Positions 10,462 through 21,699 of a stretch of 64,000 bases of DNA are shown in pieces; the first letter of the stretch is position 1; every line of letters begins with the position of its first letter. This stretch comes from Sacculina carcini. Its lineage: Eukaryota; Arthropoda; Thecostraca; Sacculinidae. The notes under the pieces are model-generated. The model was not told the origin of the DNA, searched no databases, and was given only the letters and a program-made list of their open reading frames with translations. The DNA lies in the NCBI GenBank assembly GCA_916048095.2, contig OU696582.1, positions 1,609,001 to 1,673,000 on the forward strand. The letters are read 5' to 3'. The position numbers and the translations under genes are program-made.

Positions 10462-10730
10462 AATAACAACAACAACATGTATTTGCTATAGCGCCGGTAA
10501 AACACAAGCGCAAAAACAGCAAAGTGGTAAAACGACAATTGTAAAGAATAAGGGAGAATTCAGTAGGTAAAAGAGCGTGAAGTCACAAAACAAAATGGCT
10601 AACAAAATAAAATAGCAAGAAAAATTCAACCAACGTAGAATAGCGAAAATAGGACAACACAATACAGCAGAGTAAATTGACAAAAAAGTAGAGTGCAAAA
10701 ACAAATAGCGCAATTCCAGGAATCAAGAGG
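10462..10730 (-). mobile_element. 3' end of an L2-type LINE, minus strand
   Basis: Reading the minus strand, GCGC...GGCGC can form a hairpin (10511-10491) and is followed by CTATAGCAAATACATG and a (TTG)n tail to about 10462. This matches the 3' terminus of the complete L2 copies in this window. The upstream T-rich 3' UTR part is poorly conserved, so the inner border is approximate. Confidence 0.6.
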
Positions 10731-11250
10731 GATACTCACATGAAAATAAAACCGACCGATAATTTAATTCCATAGAGAACATTCACAATATACAATAGAA
10801 AATGAAAAGGAAGCAGTGAATGTGCCCAAGACAGGGAAAAATAAGACAACGCGGACAATTGGAACACACATGACACGGGGAAATAGCAGAAACAATATCA
10901 CAGAGAGGCGAAAGGAGAGAGAGAGACGGGATCAAATGAAATGTCCAAAAGGTAGAGGCGAAGCCGACGGCGGAATGACCAAAATGTAGAGGCCCGGTGA
11001 TATGAGAGGGAAGATGACACTGGTCTGCGTGATTTTCAAGGTCAAGGGCTTCTCAACTGTTTATGTCACGTTTTCACGTTGATTCCAGGAATGGAATCCG
11101 TTTTGCTTGATTAGCTCGATATTTTAAGATACGCTTTTTCGCCCATATGAACAAAACCTTGCTGATGGGTTTACTTTAGTTATTGCGACATAAGGATATA
11201 TGTTTAAACTGCAAACTGATGCACCACAAGTGTATTCCGATAACAGTACA
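10731..11250. other. unassigned stretch
   Basis: The sequence is A-rich and purine-rich, with GAGAGAGAGA near 10915, and has no credible reading frame or recognisable repeat border. Part of it may be the decayed interior of the neighbouring minus-strand L2 fragment. Confidence 0.3.
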
Positions 11251-11253
11251 TAT

Positions 11254-11630
11254 TCACTACTGCGAAACAAATGGCTTTTTCACGGACTTCCGAATGTGTT
11301 GAGCAGATGGGACGTCCCTCTTCAAGCACCAGCAATAGTCCGCTAAGAAGTTAACGTCCCACCGACCCTGGTACCGTTCTTCCATCACACGTATGTCTTT
11401 GTGGAAACGTTCTCCCTGCTCTTCACTATAATCACCACAGTTGTCTGGGAAATGATCGAGATGGGACCGTAGAAAGTGCATCTTTACAAATATACGAGCA
11501 CCAAGCTGCTGAAAACTATCCATCAACTCATCGACGACCCTCACTTATTCCGGACTTCTGTGGTTACCCAGGAAGCTGGTGGTGATCGACTTGTAAACCA
11601 GCCACGCAGAGAGCTCAGACATGTCCCATG
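11254..11630 (-). pseudogene. fragment of an uncharacterised multicopy gene family (EEQGERFH family)
   Basis: The minus-strand frame reads SITTSFLGNH, then a TAA stop at about 11547-11545, then VVDELMDSFQQLGA, LRSHLDHFPDNCGDYSEEQG, ERFHKDIRVMEERYQGRWD and ADYCWCLKRDV. I recognise this as a family common in arthropod genomes, often in repetitive or transposon-associated contexts; its function is not known to me. The internal stop and the missing N-terminal part make this copy a pseudogene fragment. Confidence 0.6.
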
Positions 11631-11652
11631 CAGCAGGAGAGAAGGGTGAGAA

Positions 11653-11992
11653 TTGGGGCAAAATGTATCAGTATGCCCACTGCAATATGCATATTAATAC
11701 ATCAGTGTGTGAGCTGTTATCCTTGACATAGTGTGAAAACTCGAACTAATCGATTAAAATGGATAACTTTTTCGAATTCAGCACATGAAACTTGTATTAG
11801 AACAGCTGAGAAATCTCCAGCCTTGGGGCAAAATGTATCAGTATGCCCACTCCAACATGCATATTAATACACCAGTGTGTGAGCTGTTATCCTTGACATA
11901 TTGTGAAAACTCGAGCTAATTGAGAAAAATGGATAACTTTTTCGGATTCAGCACACGAAACTTGTATAAAAACAGCTAAGAAACCTCCGACC
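11653..11992. repeat. two-copy 170-bp tandem duplication
   Basis: The segment 11653-11822 is repeated at 11823-11992, starting TTGGGGCAAAATGTATCAGT in both. The copies differ at roughly a dozen scattered positions, so the duplication is not very recent. Confidence 0.85.
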
Positions 11993-11993
11993 T

Positions 11994-12392
11994 TTTAAAA
12001 AAAGTTTTGAAACGCAGGTCAGTGTACAAGCGAGGAGCGTAAAAAAGAACGATTTAGAGGACCAGGAAGATTCGTTAGATGCACGAGGACAAGCGAGAGG
12101 AAGAAGGCGATGAGAAGAGTGAGAGTCAGTGGGAGTCAGAATATTAGCAAGATAAGAAGGTTGGTGAGGATCATGCAGGAGCTCGTAAATGAGACAGCAA
12201 AGGCTATAGTGAATTCGTGGGATTATAGGAAGCCAATGGAGTTGAAAAAGGAGGTAAGAAGTGTGGCGAAAAAAGGTAGGATGAAAGACAAATCGACAAG
12301 ATTGGTTGATCACACGCTGAAGGATTAAGAGATGAGAACGAGAAGCATTAAGGTAAAGCGAGTTGCAATAGTCTAGTTTAGGGTTAATGAGC
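11994..12392 (-). pseudogene. antisense L2 LINE ORF2 C-terminus, downstream half of a split copy
   Basis: The minus strand encodes the L2 ORF2 C-terminal segment (LINPKLDYCNSLYL, LQRVINQSCRFV, WLPIIPRIHY, LLHDPHQPSYL, NESSWSSKSF), close to the same segment in the two longer copies here. It is joined in order to the piece at 16910-16693, with the sense L2 copy (12400-16685) inserted between them. The reading frame decays after the SSKSF motif. Confidence 0.8.
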
Positions 12393-12398
12393 GTATAA

Positions 12399-13412
12399 AT
12401 GCTGGCATACAATGCTGTCAAGAAGCATAAACTGTTTTGGGTTTGTGCTTTGTGCAAAACTGACTTCGTACTAGTCAAGCGTAATCCACTGTCTGTCGAG
12501 AAAGTGACATCGGTGATGGAGTCCCGCTTCACCAAGCTGCGAACCGAACTGCTTGATGATCTGCGTGACTTTCACCCCTCTCGCTGCGCCTCTGCCAACG
12601 CTGATGAAAATACCGCTTCCCACCACAACGTGCCAGCCCGTACAATTGCTCTTGTGGTGAAAAACAAAAGTAAAGAGCCTGTACGAGCTGATAACTTGCA
12701 ACAACATCTGCAAACGGTACAAGTGAAAACGGCCCGTCCTACATCATCTGGTGGTTTTGTTTTGCGCTGCTCCATCGAAGACGCCGTTGCCCAGGCAGCC
12801 AAGTCGCTTGCCGACAGCATCGACGGAGTGCAAGTAGCAGTGCTGAATAAGCAGCAAACAATTCTGCCGAAAATCACCCTCGTGGATGTGCCACCCTCGT
12901 CCCCTGATAGTCTGCTGGCCTCCCTGCGTGCCAAGAACAGCTTTCTCACTGATGTCCCAGAAGCCGACCTCAAGTTATTCTTCATCACCCCGCCTGAACA
13001 AGGTCGCTCTCATGCCGTGCTGGGAGTCTCACCGGGAGTTCGGCAAAAAATTCGTGAGGGAGGTGATCGCCTCTTCGTCCACCTACGCTGTTGTCGCGTT
13101 TATGACAGGTTTTGGGTGACTCGCTGCTCTTGCTGCTGTGGACTTGGTCACAAGTTTGAGCGTTGCCCCACAAAAGTACCCGTCTGTGGCTATTGTGCTG
13201 GTCCCCACCCCTCCTCCGCCTGTCCTGATCGCAGCACACTGAAATGTGTCAACTGTACTAATCACGGCCACGCTTCTAACCATTCTGTTTTTTCTCCGCA
13301 GTGTTCTTCCTTCTTGGCTGTCCGCAATTCTATCCGTGCCCGCACTCTCTTAGCTCCCACCCCCTCACCACCGACCGTCATCCCTCGTCATCCCTCGCCA
13401 ATGCTAAATTGA
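12399..13412 (+). CDS. L2 ORF1 protein, 5'-truncated, with zinc knuckles
   Basis: This is an ORF1-type nucleic-acid-binding protein. A WVCALCKTDF segment near the start looks like the remains of a PHD-like finger. A coiled or variable middle follows, then Cys/His knuckles (RCSCCCGLGHKFERCP, CGYCAGPHPSSACP, CVNCTNHGH). The ATG at 12399 is accidental: its A comes from the target-site duplication at the truncation point, so the true N-terminus is missing. The stop at 13410-13412 precedes ORF2. Confidence 0.7.
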   Translation: MLAYNAVKKHKLFWVCALCKTDFVLVKRNPLSVEKVTSVMESRFTKLRTELLDDLRDFHPSRCASANADENTASHHNVPARTIALVVKNKSKEPVRADNLQQHLQTVQVKTARPTSSGGFVLRCSIEDAVAQAAKSLADSIDGVQVAVLNKQQTILPKITLVDVPPSSPDSLLASLRAKNSFLTDVPEADLKLFFITPPEQGRSHAVLGVSPGVRQKIREGGDRLFVHLRCCRVYDRFWVTRCSCCCGLGHKFERCPTKVPVCGYCAGPHPSSACPDRSTLKCVNCTNHGHASNHSVFSPQCSSFLAVRNSIRARTLLAPTPSPPTVIPRHPSPMLN

Positions 13413-16400
13413 CTATCGCCTTCTAGCGATTCTTCCCTTCCTCTTTCTATTTCAGCGCAATTTCCCTGCCGCTCTTCCATCTCTTCCCTCTACTGTTCCT
13501 CACTTCCCTCACCTCAACCTAGTCCACATTTTAACTCTAAGTATCTTTCAATTGGATTTCTCAACATCAGATCGGCTCGAAATAACACGACTCACATATC
13601 CCACCTCTTTGCCTCACATAATATGTCTATTCTCTGTCTTGCCGAAACCTGGCTCCTTGATTCTGATATTTCCTCATTCTCTGCTAACTTACCTTCCTGT
13701 TCTTCATTCCTACACAAATCGCGCGACAGTTCTAAGTCTTCGGGTGGCGGGGTAGGTTGTCTATTCTCCAAAGGTCTCTCCATTTCGTCCCTTTCCAATC
13801 TGGTTTCTTCTCCCACCTCATTCGAATTCCTAGCTCTCACCCTCTCGGTCCCCTCTTTTAACAAGTTTTGCATCCTTATCATTTACCGTCCCAATCACCC
13901 CGGCACTTCCGCGATGTTTTTTCAAGAGTTTCCTCCTCTCATTGAAGCAGTCTCGTCTATTTTCTCCAGCCATTTCATCATACTCGGCGACTTTAACTTC
14001 TGGCTTGATTCACCCTCGGCCAATCCTTACTGCTTGAATTTTATCTCATTACTTACTTCCCATGGTCTCTCTTATTCTTCTCTCTCTCCTACACACATAT
14101 CTGGCCATACACTTGATCTAATCCTGTTTCCCTCCCCATTTCTCTCGACTGATCCTGTCCCTTCCGATACCTTTGTATTTCCTCCTGATTCCTCCGTCTC
14201 TGACCACAGCCTACTTTTATCTACTCTGCCGCTCACTTGTCCCCCTTCTCATACTCCGTCCAGCTATCGTAACTACAAATGTTTTAATTCCATTCAATTT
14301 CACTCACTATTATCCTCCTGTCTCCCTATCTCTGCTCTGTATTATCTTCCTCCCCATGACATCTATCCATATTTCTCTTCCGCACTCTCCCATATAAATA
14401 ATTGTATTTTCCCAATCATCACTCGCTCATCTTCCTCTCGCTCTCTTCCTTGGTCATCTCCTCAGCTTCGAGTACTCAAGTCTCTTCAACGACGTCTTGA
14501 GCGTACTTGGAGGCGTTCACGATCTTCTTCCGATTGGCTTTTGTTTTGCTCCGCTCGCTCATCTTTCACTTCTGCTCTTTCTGCTGCTATAGTAGCTACT
14601 ATAGCTCCAAACTCTCGTCCCTTTCTCGTTCCTCCAAGTCATTGTGGTCCACTCTGAACTCTCTCTGCGGTCTTAACTCTCCTGCTTTTTCCTCTCCTTT
14701 AACGGCTCCCGAGTTCTCAACATTTTTCTCTGAAAAAGTAAAACTCACACAATCGAGTATTCCCACCAATTGTGCTGCCCTCACTCACACTTCCACTCAT
14801 CACCGGTTCACGTCCTTCTCTCACATTGATCTTCATGATATCCTTTCCCTCGTTTCCTCTTCCAAGCTATCCTTCTCACCAGCTGATCCAATCAACTTCC
14901 CTGCTATATCCAAATCCCTTCCTTCCCTGGTTCCTTATCTCCTGCATCTTATCAACTCCTCTTTTCTTCACGGCCAGTTTCTCGCTGACAAACATGCAAT
15001 TGTCCGTCCAATTCTTAAGAAACAGAACCTTGACTCTTCTATACTTAGTAACTATCGTCCTATATCTCTTCTGAGCTTTGCTTTTAAACTTCTCGAGTCC
15101 GCTATCTCTGCGCAACTTTCCCCTTTCATCTGCCAGTCTCTTGATCCCTTCCAATCCGGGTTTCGCCCTTCTCATTCTACCGAATCAGTTCTTCTTTCTA
15201 TCTCCAATGGCATCCTCTCGCACTTCTCGTACCGTCGCTCTGTTCTTCTCGTTCTTCTCGATATGTCCTCCGCCTTTGACCTTGTTAATCACTCTATCCT
15301 AATTCATGACTTCTCTCATCTTGGTATCTCGTCTTCTGCCCTCTCTCTTCTTAAATCGTACCTTTCGGGAAGGACCTACTCTGTCAACTTCAATTCCTCT
15401 GTATCTGATCCTATCCATCTTTCATCAGGTGTCCCTCAGGGATCTATTCTTGGTCCGATACTCTTTAACCTTTACATGTCCTCCCTCTGTCCTATCCTTC
15501 GTAAGTATTCCATCTCATTTCATATCTACGCTGATGACATTCAGTTATATATCCCTCTTCCTTTTCCTTCTCCGTGTTTTCTCTCTGACATCCTACCCAC
15601 CATCTCTTCTTGGGCGTCGTCCCGTCACCTTCTCCTCAACCCGTCCAAGTCTGAGTTTCTGGCTCTTCATCCTCCTCGTATTCTTCCTCCTCGCTTACCT
15701 CTTATCCTATCATCGACAGTTCGCAATCTCGGAGTTATTTTTGACTCATCTCTCTCTTCCTCCGACAACATCCTCTCTGTCGCCCGCACTTGTCGTTTTA
15801 TCTTGAGATCCCTCTATCCTATACGCTCATATCTCGACAGACCTTCCGCAATCAAACTTATTCACTCTCATGTATTCTCTAGACTTGACTATTGTAATTG
15901 TTTGTACATCCATGCTCCTCGTCGTTCTCTTAAAATCCTACAACGCGTCATTAATCAATCTTGTCGTTTTGTCCTTCATCCTGTTCCTTGTCGTCACACT
16001 TCTCAATTTCTTTTTAAATTTCGCTGGCTCCCTATTATTCCACGTATTCACTTTCGCCTGTGCTGTCTGATATATAAGCTTCTCCACGATCCTCATCAGC
16101 CATCCTATCTCCGCCTTCTCCTCACTCCTTGCCTCACTCCTTCCCGAATTCCTCTTCCCCTTGTATGCCCTCGTGCTGTAAATGAATCTCCTTGGTCCTC
16201 CAAATCATTCTTTTTTTCCGCCCCTCGCCTTTACAATTCCATCCCAGTTCACATTACTTCTTCTCTTTCCTACAATTCTTTCCGCTCTAAGCTCTCCAAA
16301 CACTTTTTTGACCTCTCTTTTGCCCCAGTCTCCCACACTCTCACACCTTTTGCATCACTATAACATGTTACTTTAGCATGTTCTTACTCGTATTCCTTCT

Positions 16401-16685
16401 CTCATTTGCATGCTTACTATATCTACGCTATGACTATATTCTCCCGAGTTGTGTTTGCTGTGTTGTGTTGTCATTATGTTTTAGTCGTGTTGTCTTGTCC
16501 GTCATGTCCGTCTGCTTTGTATGTTTTGCCCATATTTTGTCTCTATATTTATTGTCATTTATTGCATATTTGTAGTTCACTTCTTTTGCATCTGTCCTGT
16601 TATTTGTATTCCGTGTTCCCAACTGTTATAATCGTGTCGCGCCCGAGCCTTCGGTGCGCTATAACAAATACATGTTGTTGTTGTT
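12400..16685 (+). mobile_element. L2-clade LINE, 5'-truncated, inserted in an antisense L2 copy
   Basis: The element has an ORF1 with zinc knuckles, an ORF2 with apurinic endonuclease and reverse transcriptase, and a 3' end made of a GC hairpin (16639-16659), CTATAACAAATACA and a (TGT)n tail. The flanks share GTATAAA (12393-12399 and 16686-16692), a probable 7-bp target duplication. The 5' end lies inside ORF1, as is usual after target-primed reverse transcription. The RT (YADD) and the 3' hairpin with short tandem tail fit the L2/CR1 group. Confidence 0.85.
13542..16363 (+). pseudogene. L2 ORF2 (endonuclease plus reverse transcriptase), frameshifted
   Basis: The first part holds the endonuclease: SIGFLNIRS, LCLAETWLLDSD, ILGDFNFW and the SDHSLLL motif. 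The second part holds the RT: NYRPISLL, LDPFQSGFRPSHSTESV, LVLLDMSSAFDLVNHSIL, GVPQGSILGPILFNLYM and YADDIQLY. The frame changes once near 14590-14610, between the RRSRSSSDWL segment and the LSRSSKSLW segment. The copy at 40659-43541 is continuous there. One frameshift in otherwise well-preserved sequence indicates a fairly young dead copy. Confidence 0.85.
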
Positions 16686-16692
16686 GTATAAA

Positions 16693-16910
16693 CAAGGGTG
16701 ATAGCGAAATTTTTATCAAGATAGGTACGGATAGGGTAGAGAAAGCGCAGAATAAGGCGACAAGTGCGAGCGACAGAAGTGATATTGTCAAAGCCGGAGA
16801 GCGAGGAGACAAAGATAGGGCCGAGGTTGCGAACAGCAGTAGAGATAGGAAATGGGAGAAGATGAGGAGATGGATGGAGGACGATGAAATCAGACTTATA
16901 ATAATTCAAA
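16693..16910 (-). pseudogene. antisense L2 LINE ORF2 fragment, upstream half of a split copy
   Basis: The minus strand reads KSDFIVLHPSP, TAVRNLGPIF and SVARTCRLILRFLYPIRTYL, the segment just before the C-terminal region found at 12392-11994. The two pieces abut at the insertion point of the sense L2 element. Confidence 0.8.
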
Positions 16911-16994
16911 TACAGCTGTCGAGACACTTTCATTATGGATAAATACGAAAAAATTATTCATCGTTATTTTGATTGACCAAGCCATTGTAAATCA

Positions 16995-17000
16995 TTTATT
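16995..17000 (-). promoter_or_regulatory. polyadenylation signal of the formin-like gene
   Basis: AATAAA on the minus strand lies about 40 nt beyond the stop codon at 17039. Confidence 0.55.
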
Positions 17001-17038
17001 GCATCGAAATTCGGCCTAGTCGCAATTTTCTCAACATA

Positions 17039-17995
17039 TTATTCGACGTTTTCAGTTCTCGCGTCGTGGACCATCTTCTTTTCGCTTTTTTTCGCCGTGT
17101 TTTGGACCTCTTCAACGTTGCCTTCATCAACTTGCTCAATCTGCAGCACGTCATCCATCATGTGATCACTGCCAATAGCTTGCTCTCCAGCAGCGTGTTG
17201 GTGGATATTGGAGGTGAAGCTTGCGTCATTGTTCTCGAGATTCAAACTCTCTTTGAATCTGCTCTGTTGACAGCGTGGAATACCGTAGAGAACAAAGTAT
17301 TTGAGCGTGGTGTTCGCATTGGTGGGGTCTGCTCCGAATTCAGTCAGCAAGTTCAGGATGCGGTTGGAAGTGCTGTTCTGGCTTATACTAGCGAGACATT
17401 TCAACAGAAGCATAAGCACACTGTGCTCCATCATAATCTTGTTGCACACGGATTCCTCAACCATCAGAGCCTTGATACATAGAGCGTACTTGTTAACCAC
17501 CCTCGTTACCACTGACATCAGCTCTGGCTCCCGGATCGCTGAAACAGTTGCGCAGATGTTGTGTCGGTTTTTGCGCTGCGCTCCATGCCTCCTGATGCTT
17601 ATTGCCACTAGTGACGTGACAATACTGTCGATGAAGACTGTCAGAACGTCCAGGCCGTTCCATTTGAACACAAACTTGTTCAGCCACCACAAATGGTACA
17701 TCCGCAGAGATATCTCAAGATCGGACAACAATGCCAAATGTTTCGCACAGAACGAAACCAGTTCATTAGGTCTTCTGTAGACACCATTGGGTACTAGTTC
17801 TTGCAGTGCTGTCACATAATACCGAGGCTGTTTGCGAGTGGTTCTATATCGATTGAGGTACAAGAGCCATTTGGTCTTGCTGTCGAATTGGCCACTTATC
17901 TCGTCGACCCTGGCTGCAAAGCCCAATGAAATCAACAAATCGGCAAACACCTTGTCTACCGTTTCATCAGGAGGACACATCTTGTTTCTTGGTAA
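17039..17995 (-). CDS. formin-type GBD/FH3 protein or exon, FMNL/DAAM-like, no FH1/FH2 seen
   Basis: The 313-residue frame from the ATG at 17980 has the layout of a formin N-terminal GTPase-binding/FH3 domain: PPDETVDKVFADLLISLGF, KTKWLLYLNRYR, YYVTALQEL, DLEISLRMYHLWWLNKFVF, GLDVLTVFIDSI, then helical repeats (CIKALMVEESVCNKIMMEHS, RILNLLTEFG). FMNL proteins share the order EKKW, RELEISLR, WVREF and GLDVL. After about residue 225 it diverges into an acidic, Lys-rich tail and stops. An AATAAA lies about 40 nt after the stop (17000-16995, minus). A pyrimidine-rich stretch ending TTTTGTTCAG just before 17995 is a good acceptor, so an upstream exon may exist. No FH1 poly-proline or FH2 domain was found nearby. 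It could be a GBD-only paralogue, an alternative 3' end, or a partial gene copy. Confidence 0.65.
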   Translation of the reverse strand, partial: LPRNKMCPPDETVDKVFADLLISLGFAARVDEISGQFDSKTKWLLYLNRYRTTRKQPRYYVTALQELVPNGVYRRPNELVSFCAKHLALLSDLEISLRMYHLWWLNKFVFKWNGLDVLTVFIDSIVTSLVAISIRRHGAQRKNRHNICATVSAIREPELMSVVTRVVNKYALCIKALMVEESVCNKIMMEHSVLMLLLKCLASISQNSTSNRILNLLTEFGADPTNANTTLKYFVLYGIPRCQQSRFKESLNLENNDASFTSNIHQHAAGEQAIGSDHMMDDVLQIEQVDEGNVEEVQNTAKKSEKKMVHDARTENVE

Positions 17996-18268
17996 CTGAA
18001 CAAAAGCAGATCAAAATTGTCGATGATTGTTAGAACAAAGTTGAGTTAATCATAAAACACAAATAATGCCTAATGTTAATTCCTATTCAACTGGAGCGAA
18101 TCCCGTGGAAAATTCAGCGAAAGAACTTCTTGAAAATTATTTAAATTTTTTCAATAATAACGTGCAGTAATTCATAGTAATACAGTGGCTTGTTTAATTA
18201 AAATCAATTAAGAATAAATATATGATATATAATAGATATAATAATATATATATATACTAGCATTAAAA

Positions 18269-18687
18269 CCCGCCCGTTGTGCGGAACAATTCTTAAAATG
18301 AAATTCATGTTTAATTCATAAAAAATAAAAAAAAAATTAAATATGAAAAAGGGCACACTCATAAAATTGTAATAAATTGAAAAGTCTAAGTTTAATCATT
18401 TTTTCTTTTATTTGACAAAATATTTTCCCTCAATCCGCCTCATATTTAGACCCGCCCGACGCGCGGAATAATTCAGAACTCGAACGCGATCCGTTCTGGA
18501 TCTTGAAGTCAAATCCGTTAGTTTTGTATATGAATTCATTCTATACGGTTAAATTGGACGTCCTGTTGTCTATAGTTGCTACCCGCGGGACATTTTTATT
18601 TCATACACATGATCCATCGCTTCGTTTACGTTTGAAGCCCCTGATCTATACCATTGAGCCCGCGCAATTATGCCGTCTCATATTCAA

Positions 18688-18764
<77 letters not shown>

Positions 18765-19890
18765 TTTGAACCCACCCGTCGTGCGGAACAATTCATAAAG
18801 TAAAATTCATATTCAATCCATAAAATAAACTGAATACTAATAAAAAAGCACCTGTAAATATAATATAACCTGTATATACGTTCACCAAAAAAAAACTCTA
18901 AATCTGAATATTTTTATTTTTAATTTGACAAAATATTATCCATCCGCCTCATATATGAACCTGCCCGTCGTGCGGAATAATTTAGAACACAACCACGTAA
19001 CAAACAATGAATATGCTAGCATGTAAACCCGCCCGTCGTGCGGAACAATTCATACTATTAAATTTGTATTCAATTCATAAGATAAAAGGAATATGAATTA
19101 AAAATGAATGGAGTAAACCCATATAAAGTCTAAATTTCTACATTTTTATATTATTTTGACAAAATAGTTTGCCTAAATCGCCTCATATTTAGACCTGCCC
19201 GTCGTGCTGAATAATTCAGAACTCAGACTCAAAACAATGAAAAGTGACTAAACTTTTGTATCATAATGTTTTCTAAATATATGTATAACTTAAAATCACC
19301 ATCTAGCATCAAAACACGCCCGTTGTGCAGAACAATAAATAAAGTAAAATAAATATTGAATTAATAAAAAACGATTAGAAATTAAAAAAGAAAAATTAAA
19401 CCCATAAAAAGTCTTAAACAATAGAAAAGTCTAAATATGAATGTTTTATTTTAGATGTGGCAAAATGTTTTCCCTCAAACAGCCTCGTATTTAAACCCGC
19501 CCGTCGTGCGGAACTATTAATAAAATATAATGAATCAAAAAGCAAAAAGCTTATCCAATAGGAAAATATTAATGTGTCAACTCTTAATTTAATTATTGAC
19601 GAAGTTTTTTCCCTTAACACTGCTCAAATTCACACCCGTCCTTCGTGTGTAGTAATTCAGAAGTGTAATACTATCAAAACAATGAAATTTCTGTCATCTC
19701 TATAATTCCAGATTAATGCTTCCGCTAAAACAGCATATGCATATAGTTGGCATTGCATGATATTACAACCCATATCCTTATGCAACTTAAGCGTATGCAG
19801 CTTGAAATAAAACCAATTAAATTACACAGTAAAATTCAGTAGCTTACTTTGTTCCCAGTAGCATTTTACCCGCCCGTCGTGCGGAACAAT
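18269..19890. repeat. alternating GC-rich boxes in macro-unit 1
   Basis: Boxes of the form CCCGCCCGTYGTGCGG occur near 18269, 18450, 18770, 18958, 19026, 19193, 19312, 19495, 19633 and 19869. They mostly alternate between a type followed by AACAATTCAT and a type followed by AATAATTCAG(AACTC). Type 1 to type 2 spacing is about 156-188 bp. The sequence between boxes is strongly AT-rich and less conserved. Confidence 0.75.
18690..18762. repeat. (TA)n microsatellite
   Basis: An uninterrupted alternating TA run of about 73 bp inside macro-unit 1. Confidence 0.95.
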
Positions 19891-20089
19891 TCATGTGTTA
19901 ATATTGAGGACAATAAAGCCTTTATATTCAGTATAGTGTAGAATTAATTAAACTGTACGCAGTAAAACCACACCATCCATGCTTGGAGCTAATATGATAC
20001 ATTCTTAATTGTGATTGGGCTTCAGTGAAATTTAATCGGTGTATATTCCTGTGAAATCCCAAGTGCGCATAATAGCTGTCAAATTGGCA

Positions 20090-21480
20090 ATATGTCCTTT
20101 TGACTTTACACCGCCGTAACTTCCTTCAGATATACTTTGTAAGATTACAAATTATACCGTATTGTAGAAAACAAGATTTCTAGCACGATAGTATAATTTA
20201 TTTTTATGTATAAGAAACAGTTACTGAGAAATAGTAGAAAAATGAATAAATTTTAGTCGCCCGGTGTTCAAGTTTAATTTTGGATGTATTTGAGAATTTT
20301 GCCAATTTTACACGTTTTTTGTATCTTTTGTGGGTATAAATTATAGCTTATCTTGTAGAACACAAAATTATCTACACAGTAGTATATTATTGCGTAATCG
20401 CAAGTGCGTAAATTGTGATTGGACTTCAGTGAAATTAATCAGTGTATATTCATGTGTGATCGCAAGTGCGCATAATTGCTGTCAAATTGGCAACATTACA
20501 TTTTGACTTTACATCGCCGTAACTTCCTTCAAATACACTTTGGAAAATTAAAAATTATACCGTATTGTAGAAAACAAAATTTCTAGCACGATGGTATAAT
20601 TCATTGTAATGTGTGACAAATATTTCTTGAGAAATAGGTAGAAAAATGAATTCATTTTAATCAACCGATGTTCAAGTGTAATTTTGGATGTATTTGCGAA
20701 TTTTGCCAATTTTACACGTTTTTTGTATCATTTGTGGGTATAAGTTATAACTTTTCTCGTAGCACACAAAATTATCTACACAATATTATAATTTTTATAC
20801 CTGTACCATTGATGGTTTATGAGGAATAGATAGCGGAATATTGACCAAAATATTCACGTTTTTTGCTAATTTTGCCTTTTTGCCTTTTTGTCATTTACAC
20901 TACACACCGCCGTAACTTTTTTTATACACTTTGTAAAATTAAAAATTATACCGTGTTGTAGAAAACAAAATTTACAGCATGATGGTATTATTTATTTAGA
21001 TGTGTGATAATTAATTTTTGAGAAATAGAGAAAAGAAGAATTTTCACACACGGAAATTTATACCGTGCTGTAGAAAACAAAATTCCCAGCTTGATGGTAA
21101 TATTTATTTAGATGTGTCATAGTTAGTTGCTGAGAAATAGAGAAAAAAGTATAGAAAATCGGACGCGTGGAGTTTAAATAAAATTTTGAATGTAGACTGA
21201 AATTTTGTCATTTTTACATATTTTATATTTAATTTTTGGATATGAATTATAGCCTACCGAATAGAACAGAATATTCTCTACACATTGGTATAATCTGTTT
21301 GGCTGTACCATTTCTGGTTTATGAGGAGTAGATGGCGGAACAATGACCAAAATTTTCGCATTTTTCAGGGTTCATTTTGTCATTTCATCGCGATAACTTT
21401 TTTTGGTTTTATTTTTAAAATTTTAAATTTATTTTATCGTGTAGACAAGAAGATTTCCAACGTGATGGTATAAATTGTTA
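20090..21480. repeat. tandem 335/405-bp repeats in macro-unit 1
   Basis: Units contain CCGCCGTAACTTCC, ATTATACCGTATTGTAGAAA, a GCACGATGGTATAATT motif and TTTGCCAATTTTACACGTTT. About four units are present here, and about seven or eight in each later macro-unit. Adjacent units at 24222, 24626, 25522 and 25927 are 404-405 bp apart, while some lack a roughly 70-bp GATTGGACTTCAGTGAAATT block. Confidence 0.7.
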
Positions 21481-21546
21481 GCTTGTAGGCCACGTGGTTA
21501 CCGAGTAGCAGCTTGCAGAAAATGGACCAATGAGGGTGGGACAGAT

Positions 21547-21699
<153 letters not shown>

